NCBI GenBank assembly: GCA_039914895.1 | Contig: JBDSOJ010000044.1 | Coordinates: 1-28,140 of the forward strand | DNA length: 28,140 nucleotides | Source: Gaiellasilicea sp039914895 | GTDB lineage: Bacteria > Actinomycetota > Thermoleophilia > Gaiellales > Gaiellaceae | Reading direction: 5' to 3' | In this document: positions 7,437 to 14,234 of the stretch, one piece after another | Numbering within the stretch: position 1 is the stretch's first letter | Layout of the letters: each line of letters starts with the position of its first letter | The notes under the pieces: generated by a model | What the model was told of the DNA's origin: nothing | The model's database searches: none | The model's input: the letters and a program-made list of their open reading frames with translations, nothing else | Translations under genes and position numbers: made by a program

Positions 7437-9596
7437 TCACGCCGGGCAGAGATCCATCGCCTCCGTCTCGTCGGCCAGCGCGACGGTGCGGAGCAGGATT
7501 CCGGCGGGGCGGTCGTCCACGCCCGTGGGCGGGCCGACGGTGGGATCGCGATAGACGCCGGACACGCTCGGCGTCGCGATCGTCACCCTGCCGGAGCCGG
7601 ACGGGGGGACGCAGACGGTGACGAGGCGGTCGAGCGAAGCCCCCGGAGCGATCGCGCCGCTCCAGCGCTCGAGGTTCGACCTGATCGTGACCGGACGATC
7701 CTCGTCGGGATCCGGGCTCGACGCGGCGAGCGTCAGGAACCGCCGCAGCGGCGTCCGCTGATCCGGCTTCGCGAAGACGGTGATCGTCGCCGCCGTATGC
7801 GGCCGCGTCCAGCCGTCGGCGTAGATGCCGCGCATGATCCAGTCGGCTCGCCAGGGCCGCTCGGGCTCGACGATGTAGGCGCCCCTGTCGTAATGGCGCT
7901 GGATCCCGGCAAGGCGGAAGCGGACGTCGTTGCCGTAGAAGAGTGCGTAGCGGGTCGCGAGCGTCTCGAGAGCGGCGCCCGTCCGCGGATAAAACTCCTC
8001 GTGCCAGGGCGTAGCGCCCTTGAGGGACATATCCGCCATGGTCTCGACGGCGCTCTCGTTCCAGAACTCGACGTCCCACCAGTACGCCTGGCCGGCAAAC
8101 CAGTCCTGTCCGCCGACCGGGTACTTCACGGCCGTCAGCCGCCCGTCCGCGCCCACGTGCCGGTCGAGCCAGCTGAAAACGCCGCCCTGGTCGAGCGTCA
8201 CCGGGAGGCCATTCGTCCCGTTGACGGCGAACAGGCGATCGAACGCGTAGACGGTCTCGAGCGGAAGCGCCAGCGTCGCGAGCGCGGCCACCGTCACGGC
8301 CACGAGGCGCCAGGGGACGAACGCCTTCGCAAGCAAGAGCGCCTGCGCTGCGACGAAAGTCGCGACCACGAGCAGCACGTGCGCCCACCCCGTCGTCGTC
8401 GCGAGCTCGAGCAGCTTGTCGTTCAGGATCGCGACGATCGTGTCGACGTTGAGCTTCTCGTACGGCGTGACTGGCATCGAGAAGAAGCCGACGGCCGCCG
8501 CTGCGGCGGGGACGAGGAGCGCCCACCAGCGCGGCCACTGCCGCGAGACCGCCGCGGCGGCAAGCCCGACGAGGACGACCGGCACGACGTAGAAGAGGTA
8601 GCGGTCCTTCACGAGCCCGGCGCCGAAACGCTGGTTGAACGACGCCACCTGGAGCGTGACGAGCACGAGCGTCGTGCAGGCGACGACCGCGAACGCGCGC
8701 TCGGGCACCGCCGCCGAGGGGCGGAGCCGATCGATCAGCCAGCCGACGCCGACGACGAACGGCAGGATTGCGAGGCCGAGCGCCAGCGCCGCAATATGCT
8801 CGAACGCCAGCTGCAGCAGCCCGAGGTCGAGCCGAAGGTTCTCGGCGGTGACGGAATACGAGCCGAGCAACCGGGAGCCGTTCCCGCTGACGACGGCGCC
8901 GAGAACGACGACGAGGAGCGCGCCGAAGAGAACCACGAACGGCCGCCGCGTTCGCCAGAGCTCGCGCGCCGCGCCGCGCGGCGTCGTGTCCAGAACCGCC
9001 TCGGCGACCACCGCGACGAACAGGACGCCGAGGAGCACGACGAACTGCGTGCGCGCGAGCACGGCGACGCCGATCGAGACGAGCGCGAGCAGGTCTGTCG
9101 CCCACCACTTCCGCGCGACCGCGTGTGTCAGCGCCAGCAGCGCCCAGCAGAAGGCCGGATATGCGACCACCTCGGTGAGCAGGAACGAGGAGAGCACGAT
9201 CCAGGGCACGGCGACCGCGAGCGCGCCGACCCAGAGGGAGACGAGCGTCCCCAGTTCGACCCGGCGTGCCAGCAGGAAGACCGGAATCGCGGCCGTGGCG
9301 ATCACGAACGCGTTCAGCCGGTGCGCATCCGCGAAGCTCGCGGGCACGTCCCCGTCGCCGTACACGGTCGAGATCAGCACCGGATAGAGCTGGTTGACGT
9401 TCGAGATCACCTCCCCGTGCAGCCGCGGCAGCAGGGAGCCCGTCTGCGCGACGGAGATCGCGAGCCGCTCGTAGTAGAGCTCGTCCGTCATAACGAACCA
9501 GTTCTTCACCCGCGTCGTCGCGAGCGAGAGCACCCAGCCGAGGAAGAGCGTGACTGCGACGACCGCTGTGCCGTCGACAAGGAAACGCGACCGCAT
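7437..9596 (-). CDS. GT-C type membrane glycosyltransferase
   Basis: A 719-residue integral membrane protein with about 11-13 hydrophobic segments and a C-terminal extracytoplasmic domain of about 250 residues. The first loop has MTDELYYERLAISVAQTGSL and then LPRLHGEV and NQLYPVL. An acidic pair in loop 1 is the hallmark of GT-C enzymes such as PMT/ArnT (GT39), which move sugars from polyprenyl-phosphate carriers to cell-envelope acceptors. Donor and acceptor cannot be told. ATG 9596 has no Shine-Dalgarno, but TATCGT lies 8 bp upstream, which suggests leaderless translation. The M23 gene upstream ends 23 bp before. Confidence 0.8.
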   Translation of the reverse strand: MRSRFLVDGTAVVAVTLFLGWVLSLATTRVKNWFVMTDELYYERLAISVAQTGSLLPRLHGEVISNVNQLYPVLISTVYGDGDVPASFADAHRLNAFVIATAAIPVFLLARRVELGTLVSLWVGALAVAVPWIVLSSFLLTEVVAYPAFCWALLALTHAVARKWWATDLLALVSIGVAVLARTQFVVLLGVLFVAVVAEAVLDTTPRGAARELWRTRRPFVVLFGALLVVVLGAVVSGNGSRLLGSYSVTAENLRLDLGLLQLAFEHIAALALGLAILPFVVGVGWLIDRLRPSAAVPERAFAVVACTTLVLVTLQVASFNQRFGAGLVKDRYLFYVVPVVLVGLAAAAVSRQWPRWWALLVPAAAAAVGFFSMPVTPYEKLNVDTIVAILNDKLLELATTTGWAHVLLVVATFVAAQALLLAKAFVPWRLVAVTVAALATLALPLETVYAFDRLFAVNGTNGLPVTLDQGGVFSWLDRHVGADGRLTAVKYPVGGQDWFAGQAYWWDVEFWNESAVETMADMSLKGATPWHEEFYPRTGAALETLATRYALFYGNDVRFRLAGIQRHYDRGAYIVEPERPWRADWIMRGIYADGWTRPHTAATITVFAKPDQRTPLRRFLTLAASSPDPDEDRPVTIRSNLERWSGAIAPGASLDRLVTVCVPPSGSGRVTIATPSVSGVYRDPTVGPPTGVDDRPAGILLRTVALADETEAMDLCPA

Positions 9597-9604
9597 CGGC
9601 GGCC

Positions 9605-9610
9605 ACGATA
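9605..9610 (-). promoter_or_regulatory. -10 box for leaderless glycosyltransferase mRNA
   Basis: On the minus strand TATCGT stands 8 bp before ATG 9596. Confidence 0.35.
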
Positions 9611-9619
9611 GTCGACGGG

Positions 9620-10096
9620 TCAGCCGAGGTAGCGGAGCGGGTCAACCGGGACGCCGCTTCGCTCGAGCTCGAAGTGCAGGTGCGTCCCCGAGCAGCTTCC
9701 CGTGCAGCCGGCGAGGCCGACCCGCTGGCCCTTTCGGACGTGCTGTCCGGGCCTGACCCGAACAGTGGAGAGATGGGCGTAAAGGGCGGTGTACGGGCCT
9801 GGGAGATCCAGGACGATCACCTTGCCGTAGCCCTCGTAGCCGGAGACGTACCCGGCGCTCTCAACCGTGCCGGCGAGCACCGAGCGCAGCCACAGTGTGC
9901 GCAGCATGCCGATGTCGATGCCCAGGTGGCGGTGGCTGCCGCGCCACTCGCCGAAGCGGGCGGTGACGGTGCCGCTGGCCGGCCAGACCAGCTGGAGACG
10001 CGCGGCGCTGTCCGGGCGTGCCGAGGCCGCGGGTGCGACGGCGAGAGCGGCGAGCAGGACGACGAGCGCGCTCCGCAAAGGGAGCGTCCGTGTCAT
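9620..10096 (-). CDS. Secreted M23 peptidoglycan endopeptidase
   Basis: A 158-residue protein. An N-terminal signal peptide (about 1-26, LVVLLAALAVAPAASA) is followed directly by a LytM/M23 domain. Zinc ligands are His57 and Asp61 (HLGID) and His141 (HLH at 139-141). The catalytic His108 is in YAHL. Family members cut peptide cross-links of peptidoglycan outside the membrane. A CTGSC pair just before the HLH motif may form a disulfide. It has no anchoring or LysM domain. It is a close paralogue of the next gene upstream and probably shares its transcript. Confidence 0.92.
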   Translation of the reverse strand: MTRTLPLRSALVVLLAALAVAPAASARPDSAARLQLVWPASGTVTARFGEWRGSHRHLGIDIGMLRTLWLRSVLAGTVESAGYVSGYEGYGKVIVLDLPGPYTALYAHLSTVRVRPGQHVRKGQRVGLAGCTGSCSGTHLHFELERSGVPVDPLRYLG

Positions 10097-10161
10097 GGGC
10101 AGGGCACAACGTAGCTCCAGCTTTCCGGCCTGCCTTCACTCAGATGGGGGAGATCGAGCTT

Positions 10162-10656
10162 CTACCCGAAGTAGGGAGCGGGATCGATCGGGACACCGTG
10201 CTCGCGCAACTCGAAGTGCAGGTGCGTACCCGTGCACGAGCCGGTGCAGCCGGCTTCGCCGACCGTCTCGCCCGCCGCCAACCACTGGCCCGGAACGACG
10301 TGTGCAACGGAGAGATGTGCGTAGAGCAGCGTATAGCCGCTGCCGATGTCGAGCATGACGACGTTTCCGTAACCGTCGTAGCCGGTCAGCCAGCCGGCGG
10401 CCATCACCGTCCCGCTCGTCGCAGCGCGCACGTCGAGAGACCGGAGGATCCCGACGTCGATGCCGAGGTGCATGCGCCCCCACCGCGGTCCGTAGCCGTC
10501 GGTCATCGTCCCGTCGGCGGGCCAGGCGAGCGAGAGCGGCTCGAGGTGATCGAGGTAGATGTCGAGCGGCACGTCGGGAACGGCGTTCGCCTGGGAGACG
10601 GGAACGAGCAGGACGAGCAGCGCGGCAAGCGCGCAGGTGAGAGTCCGTTTCGGAAT
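10162..10656 (-). CDS. Secreted M23 endopeptidase, tandem paralogue
   Basis: LytM/M23 protein with the same layout as its neighbour: signal peptide (PKRTLTCALAALLVLLVPVS), HLGID ligands, YAHL, a CTGSC pair and an HLHFEL motif, ending PYFG. The start is uncertain. The frame is open far upstream but non-coding in character there. The signal peptide begins right after ATC-ATT at 10659-10654, and no ATG, GTG or TTG occurs close by in frame. I give ATT 10656, which would be a rare start codon, with a weak purine run (GACGAGCG) before it. From there the zinc ligands are His63, Asp67 and His147. Role as for the paralogue: cell-wall remodelling. Confidence 0.85.
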   Translation of the reverse strand: MPKRTLTCALAALLVLLVPVSQANAVPDVPLDIYLDHLEPLSLAWPADGTMTDGYGPRWGRMHLGIDVGILRSLDVRAATSGTVMAAGWLTGYDGYGNVVMLDIGSGYTLLYAHLSVAHVVPGQWLAAGETVGEAGCTGSCTGTHLHFELREHGVPIDPAPYFG

Positions 10657-10843
10657 GATCGCTCGTCGAACCGGCCCCCTGGGCGAGTGCGAGTCGAGGA
10701 CGCAGGGAGGCCACGTGCTGGTAGCACGTGGGCGACTGAGGACGAAGGATCGCTGCGCCGCCCAGCGCGTTCCGGCGAAACAGCGCATCGTTCTGAAACG
10801 GGCTCTTCGGGGCCGCAGGAGCAAGCGCCGCAGGGTAGCAGGG
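10657..10843. other. Intergenic spacer with hairpin and near-repeats
   Basis: The 187 bp between the M23 and DUF4126 genes carries the hairpin at 10711-10731. It is flanked by similar sequences GAGTCGAGGACGCAGGGA and GACTGAGGACGAAGGAT. A GC-rich inverted stretch lies around 10750-10770. I see no gene. It may hold a promoter or structured leader for the M23 gene, but I cannot match it to a riboswitch class. Confidence 0.4.
10711..10731. repeat. Hairpin with CGTGCTGGTAGCACG core, copy 1
   Basis: CCACGTGCT (10711-10719) pairs with AGCACGTGG (10723-10731) around GGT, a perfect 9-bp stem. The 15-nt core recurs at 12927-12941, in another intergenic spacer. Confidence 0.7.
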
Positions 10844-11398
10844 TTATCGGCGGCGGAACGAGAAGCGCACGAGCACAAGCGCGAGCGGGATCAGGAGCAG
10901 CGGCGCGAGCAGCGGCAGCACGAACGCGACGAAGACGAGGGCGAGCGAGCCGAGATCCTCGCCAAGCGACAGGATCGGGTTGCCGAGCCCGCCGGTGGTC
11001 GCGGTCGAAAGTGGTCGAATGGCGGTACGCCCGGTGTGGATCGAGCCGGCGGTGACGCCGCCGAGCAAGACGGCCGCGAGCGTCGGCAGGTCCGTCTCGA
11101 GCCCCGTCTGCCCGGTGAAGAGGATCGCCCCCGAGGCGGGCGCGACGACCGTCCCGAGCAGGTGCAGCACATGGTCGACGAGCGGAATCTTGTCCCCGAC
11201 GAAGTCGGCGGCGGTCAGCACGGCCAGCAGGACGATGCCCGTCGTCGAGGAGAGCTGGTCGAATGGAGCTGCGAGCTCGACGACGTCGAGCCGGCCAAGC
11301 AGGGCGCTCGCGAAGAGCGGCAGCCAGGCGTTCAGGCCGGCGGCGCCGGAGAGCCCGAACGCGGCGAGCACGCTGCCGATCGCCGTGTCAAGGCCCAT
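10844..11398 (-). CDS. DUF4126 membrane protein
   Basis: A 184-residue hydrophobic protein with about 4-5 membrane segments: GSVLAAFGLSGAAGLNAWLP, then IVLLAVLTAADFVGDKIPLVD, a glycine-rich AVLLGGVTAGSIHTGR segment and a long hydrophobic C terminus ending RFSFRRR. The ADFVGDKIP..D segment and overall layout fit the DUF4126 family, whose function is unknown. The start ATG 11398 directly abuts the MITE-like element, so its native promoter and ribosome site appear displaced. Expression may depend on sequences within that element. Confidence 0.8.
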   Translation of the reverse strand: MGLDTAIGSVLAAFGLSGAAGLNAWLPLFASALLGRLDVVELAAPFDQLSSTTGIVLLAVLTAADFVGDKIPLVDHVLHLLGTVVAPASGAILFTGQTGLETDLPTLAAVLLGGVTAGSIHTGRTAIRPLSTATTGGLGNPILSLGEDLGSLALVFVAFVLPLLAPLLLIPLALVLVRFSFRRR

Positions 11399-11621
11399 CT
11401 AGATGATTGATTCCACGAGAACGTCCGGCTCGGGGCGTGGGCTGGCAGCTCTGGGGCGTGGGATCAGGCCGTTGCCGATACTGGTGGCATCGGTGACGGA
11501 CTTAGCACGCGAAGCGGACGGCCCGGCCGAGCGGCCGCCAGGCCGATCAGTTGGGACGGGAGCGGCCCGGACACGCCAGACCGCGCCCCGAACGCGCGGT
11601 GTCGTGGAATCACTCATCTAG
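11399..11621. mobile_element. MITE-like element with 20-bp terminal inverted repeats
   Basis: The ends are inverted copies: CTAGATGATTGATTCCACGA at 11399-11418 and, on the other strand from 11621, the same with one T-to-G change. Weaker complementarity continues for about 25 bp inward (CTCGGGGCGTGG / TTCGGGGCGCGG). The 223 bp encode no transposase. Short frames on both strands mirror each other because of the inverted ends and are not genes. CTAG at both outer ends could be a target duplication or part of the repeat. It lies between the Eis-like gene (stop 11632) and the DUF4126 start codon. Confidence 0.65.
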
Positions 11622-11631
11622 CGCCGAGGGC

Positions 11632-12849
11632 TCAGAAGATCTCCGGACACCACGGCTTCGGCGCGCCCGTCCAGAAGAGCGCGTCGGCGCGGACCGCACC
11701 GCCTTCGCGCAGCTCCTCCGCCACGCCGGCGTGGACCAGCTCGGCGAAGCTGAAGCCGCCCAGGTAGGGCCCAGCGAGCTCGCCGACGGCCACCGCGATG
11801 TCGGCGTCCTCGTCCGTGCGCTCGGCGGTGCCGCCGGTGATCCGCCAGCGGCCGGCGTTCTCCGGCAGGAAGTCGTCCTCGAGCTCGAGCACGACCGGGC
11901 CGTCGCTTCCATACGCGCGCGCGGAGAGGGCCGCGCCGACGTCGACGAGCCGGAGCCAGAGCCCATCGCCGACGCGCATCTGCATCCGGCGCGGGTAGGT
12001 GAGCTGGTGCACGAGGACATGGTCGATCGGGAGCAGGAACGCCTTGACTGTCGCCACCCAGTCCATCTCGAGCAGCACTCGCCAGAGCTCGCGCGTCGCG
12101 GTCGGCCCGTCGGCGACCGCCTCGATCACCTCCGCGTGCCCGGCCGTCGACCCGTGCTCGAACTTGGGGTACAGGCGATAGAGCGCATAGCCGGCGGGCT
12201 TACCGTCCAGCTCGAGCACGACGCAGTTCTTCTCGCCGCCGTCCTGGCGCCGGTCGAGCGGGTCGGCGAGGTTCCGCAGCTCCCACCAGGCGTCGGTGCG
12301 CCCGAACATTCCCGGCGTCGTGGCGCGCACGCGGTCGTAGATCGGCGGCACGACGCTCTTCGCCTCCTCGAGCGAGATCAGCCGCGTGCTCGCGCTCGGA
12401 TCGGCCGGGAAGCGGAGGCCGCGGTAGCCGCCCGCGATCGCGATCTCGCCGGAGAGCGAGGCGAGCCCGTAGCCGTAACGGCGGTAGATCGGCTCCTCCG
12501 AGGCCCAGAGCGCCGCGATCGGCTCGCCGCGGTCACGGATGTCCTCGAGCTGGGCGCGCATCATCGCCGTGAGAACGCCGCGACGCCGGTGCGTGGGCAG
12601 GACGCCGACCACGGTGACGCCGCCGCAGCGTACCGGGCCGCCCGGGACGGTCAGCTCGAACGGGAACGCGCCGGCGCCGCCGACGATCCGGTCGCCGTCG
12701 AAGGCCGCGTGCATCCGCTCGAGCGGCAGCACCTTCCCGAACCGCTCGGCGCGCTCGTCGTCGGGCCCGCCGCCGAAGTAGTGGGAGATCGCGCCGACGG
12801 CTGCCTTGAACTCCTCGCGATCGGCCGTCGGCCGGACGTCCCAAGCCAC
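11632..12849 (-). CDS. Eis-like GNAT acetyltransferase, copy 1
   Basis: A 405-residue protein with the three-part Eis layout: N-terminal GNAT domain, second GNAT-like domain and a C-terminal sterol-carrier-like domain ending in a free carboxylate (CPEIF). The acetyl-CoA site is VVGVLPTHRRRGVL near residues 75-90, followed by IAALWASEEPIYRRYGYG. Mycobacterial Eis acetylates aminoglycosides and other amines; the substrate here is unknown. GTG 12849 is chosen because GGAG lies 7 bp upstream and the family begins at this point. The open frame continues upstream without homology. It is the downstream member of a tandem pair. Confidence 0.88.
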   Translation of the reverse strand: MAWDVRPTADREEFKAAVGAISHYFGGGPDDERAERFGKVLPLERMHAAFDGDRIVGGAGAFPFELTVPGGPVRCGGVTVVGVLPTHRRRGVLTAMMRAQLEDIRDRGEPIAALWASEEPIYRRYGYGLASLSGEIAIAGGYRGLRFPADPSASTRLISLEEAKSVVPPIYDRVRATTPGMFGRTDAWWELRNLADPLDRRQDGGEKNCVVLELDGKPAGYALYRLYPKFEHGSTAGHAEVIEAVADGPTATRELWRVLLEMDWVATVKAFLLPIDHVLVHQLTYPRRMQMRVGDGLWLRLVDVGAALSARAYGSDGPVVLELEDDFLPENAGRWRITGGTAERTDEDADIAVAVGELAGPYLGGFSFAELVHAGVAEELREGGAVRADALFWTGAPKPWCPEIF

Positions 12850-12874
12850 TAGTGCTCCGCCCCGGAAGTGCGTT

Positions 12875-12892
12875 GCCACTCCGGGGAGTGGC
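12875..12892. repeat. Short GC hairpin
   Basis: GCCACTC (12875-12881) pairs with GAGTGGC (12886-12892) around CGGG. It lies 26 bp upstream of the GTG of Eis copy 1 and might affect its translation. Confidence 0.5.
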
Positions 12893-12914
12893 CAGGTGTG
12901 CTCTGGGGGTGCGC

Positions 12915-12953
12915 GGTGCCCACGCGCGTGCTGGTAGCACGTGTGTGGGTGCC
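12915..12953 (+). repeat. Long hairpin with shared CGTGCTGGTAGCACG core, copy 2
   Basis: Eighteen base pairs form if the plus strand is transcribed (12915-12932 with 12936-12953, loop GGT), including four G-U pairs. In the minus-strand transcript those four become A-C mismatches. The core (12927-12941) equals that of the hairpin at 10711-10731. The asymmetry hints at a plus-strand RNA, although the flanking genes are on the minus strand. Confidence 0.55.
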
Positions 12954-13013
12954 GGGTGCCGCCGGACGCGGCTGGACGCCCCCGGAGTCCAAGAGAATTC
13001 CGGGACGAAGCAC

Positions 13014-14222
13014 CTAGAAGACCTCGGGGCAGTACGGGGGCAGGTCGGTGCGAAAGAGCAGCGTCGCGGCCTCGGCGGCGCATTCGCGCCGCTCCTGCGC
13101 GCAACCGGAATGCACGAGCCGGTGGAAGTCGAACGCGCCGAGGTAGGCACTCGCGAGATCGGCGACGTCGAGCGCAAGATCGGCCGTGTCCTCGGTCCGT
13201 CCGGCGTCGTCGCCGACGCGGTAGCGGCCGGCGTTCCACGGGCAGAGCTCATCGGTCACCTCGAGCACGAGCGACTGGCCCGGCTTATACGAGCGAGCCT
13301 TCAAGGCAGCATCGACGTCGACGAGACGCAGCCAGAGCGCGTCGGCGAGCTTGATCCCCAGCGCACGGGGATCGCGGACGCTGAGGAAGAGCGACGAGGC
13401 GGGATCGAGGCTGTGCACATCGACCTTCACGATCAGGTCGATCCCGTGCAGGAAGCGCCAGAGATCCCCTTCCACGGCCGGCGAGGTGGCAAGGGCCTCG
13501 ACGACACGGACCTCGCCGCGCGCGAAGCCGTCCTCCCATTCGCTCTTGACCCGGTACATGGCGTAGCCCTCGGCGGCGCCGTCGACCTCGGCGACGGCGT
13601 AGAACTTCTGGCTCGCGCCGCGGCGCCACTCCTTCGGGTCGGCGAGCCGGAGCTCCTTCCACCACGTCTCGGAGCGTGACAGCATCCCCGCTCGCCGCAC
13701 CCGGAGCCGGTCGTAGACGGCCGGGAAGAGTCGGAACGCCTCGTCGGCGTCGATCAGCCTGACAGCGGCCTTCAGCCTCCCGTCGTCTCTGAGCGCGAAG
13801 CGAGCCGGATCGGACTTCGCGTGGAGGCCCGGAGCGGCCGGGCCGTAGCCGAAGCGCCCATAGATCGACGCCTCGGACGCCCAGAGCGCGGCGATCGGCT
13901 CGCCCCAGCTGCGGACGTCGTCGAGCTGGCGGCGCATGAAGTCGCGCAGGATGCCGCGGCGTCGGTGCGAGGGCAGCACGCCGACCCAGGTGACCCCGGC
14001 GCACGGCAGCTGCCCGCCGGGAATCGTCAGGTCGAACGCATATGCGGCCGCAAAGCCGACGGGCGTGTCGCCGTCATACGCCGCCAGCGCCCGCGAAGCG
14101 GGCAGGATCTTCTGCTCGCGCTCCCAATCCGCGTCCTCGACCTCGGCACCGAACGCGCTCTCGGCCGCCTCCATCGCCGCGCGCAGCTCGGCCTCCGCCG
14201 GGGGTCTGATCTCGATCGTCAT
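13014..14222 (-). CDS. Eis-like GNAT acetyltransferase, copy 2
   Basis: A 402-residue paralogue of the downstream gene, full length for the Eis family. It shares the acetyl-CoA loop (WVGVLPSHRRRGIL), then IAALWASEASIYGRFGYG, and a C terminus YCPEVF. The two copies differ widely in the middle (substrate) region and in the N terminus, so the duplication is old and the substrates probably differ. ATG 14222 lies 12 bp after the PcrA stop, which suggests co-transcription with the helicase gene. The family assignment is firm; the substrate is unknown. Confidence 0.9.
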   Translation of the reverse strand: MTIEIRPPAEAELRAAMEAAESAFGAEVEDADWEREQKILPASRALAAYDGDTPVGFAAAYAFDLTIPGGQLPCAGVTWVGVLPSHRRRGILRDFMRRQLDDVRSWGEPIAALWASEASIYGRFGYGPAAPGLHAKSDPARFALRDDGRLKAAVRLIDADEAFRLFPAVYDRLRVRRAGMLSRSETWWKELRLADPKEWRRGASQKFYAVAEVDGAAEGYAMYRVKSEWEDGFARGEVRVVEALATSPAVEGDLWRFLHGIDLIVKVDVHSLDPASSLFLSVRDPRALGIKLADALWLRLVDVDAALKARSYKPGQSLVLEVTDELCPWNAGRYRVGDDAGRTEDTADLALDVADLASAYLGAFDFHRLVHSGCAQERRECAAEAATLLFRTDLPPYCPEVF

Positions 14223-14234
14223 GACGCGATTAGA

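Larger units (their letters stand above)
12850..13013. other. Hairpin-rich spacer between the two Eis-like genes
   Basis: These 164 bp hold three potential structures: 12875-12892, 12915-12953 and a weaker CCCGGA/TCCGGG pair around 12979-13003. No gene is seen. It could be a terminator/attenuator region or a structured RNA. I cannot assign a known class. Confidence 0.45.

Noticed and set aside
7797..9611. Long plus-strand frame antisense to the glycosyltransferase gene
   Set aside because: Its composition is Arg/Glu/Asp-rich as expected of antisense in high-GC DNA, while the minus strand encodes a coherent membrane protein.
10783..10802. TTCTGAAACGG as a fourth member of the coding palindromes
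   Set aside because: It shares only the TTTCAGAA centre, and the arms are not complementary.
10657..10843. c-di-AMP (ydaO) riboswitch upstream of the M23 gene
   Set aside because: The position would be typical for cell-wall hydrolases, but I could not find the conserved ydaO core motifs.
11403..11621. Two 72-residue frames, one per strand, inside the MITE-like element
   Set aside because: They mirror each other because of the inverted ends, have no family match and end at the CTAG borders, so coding is unlikely.
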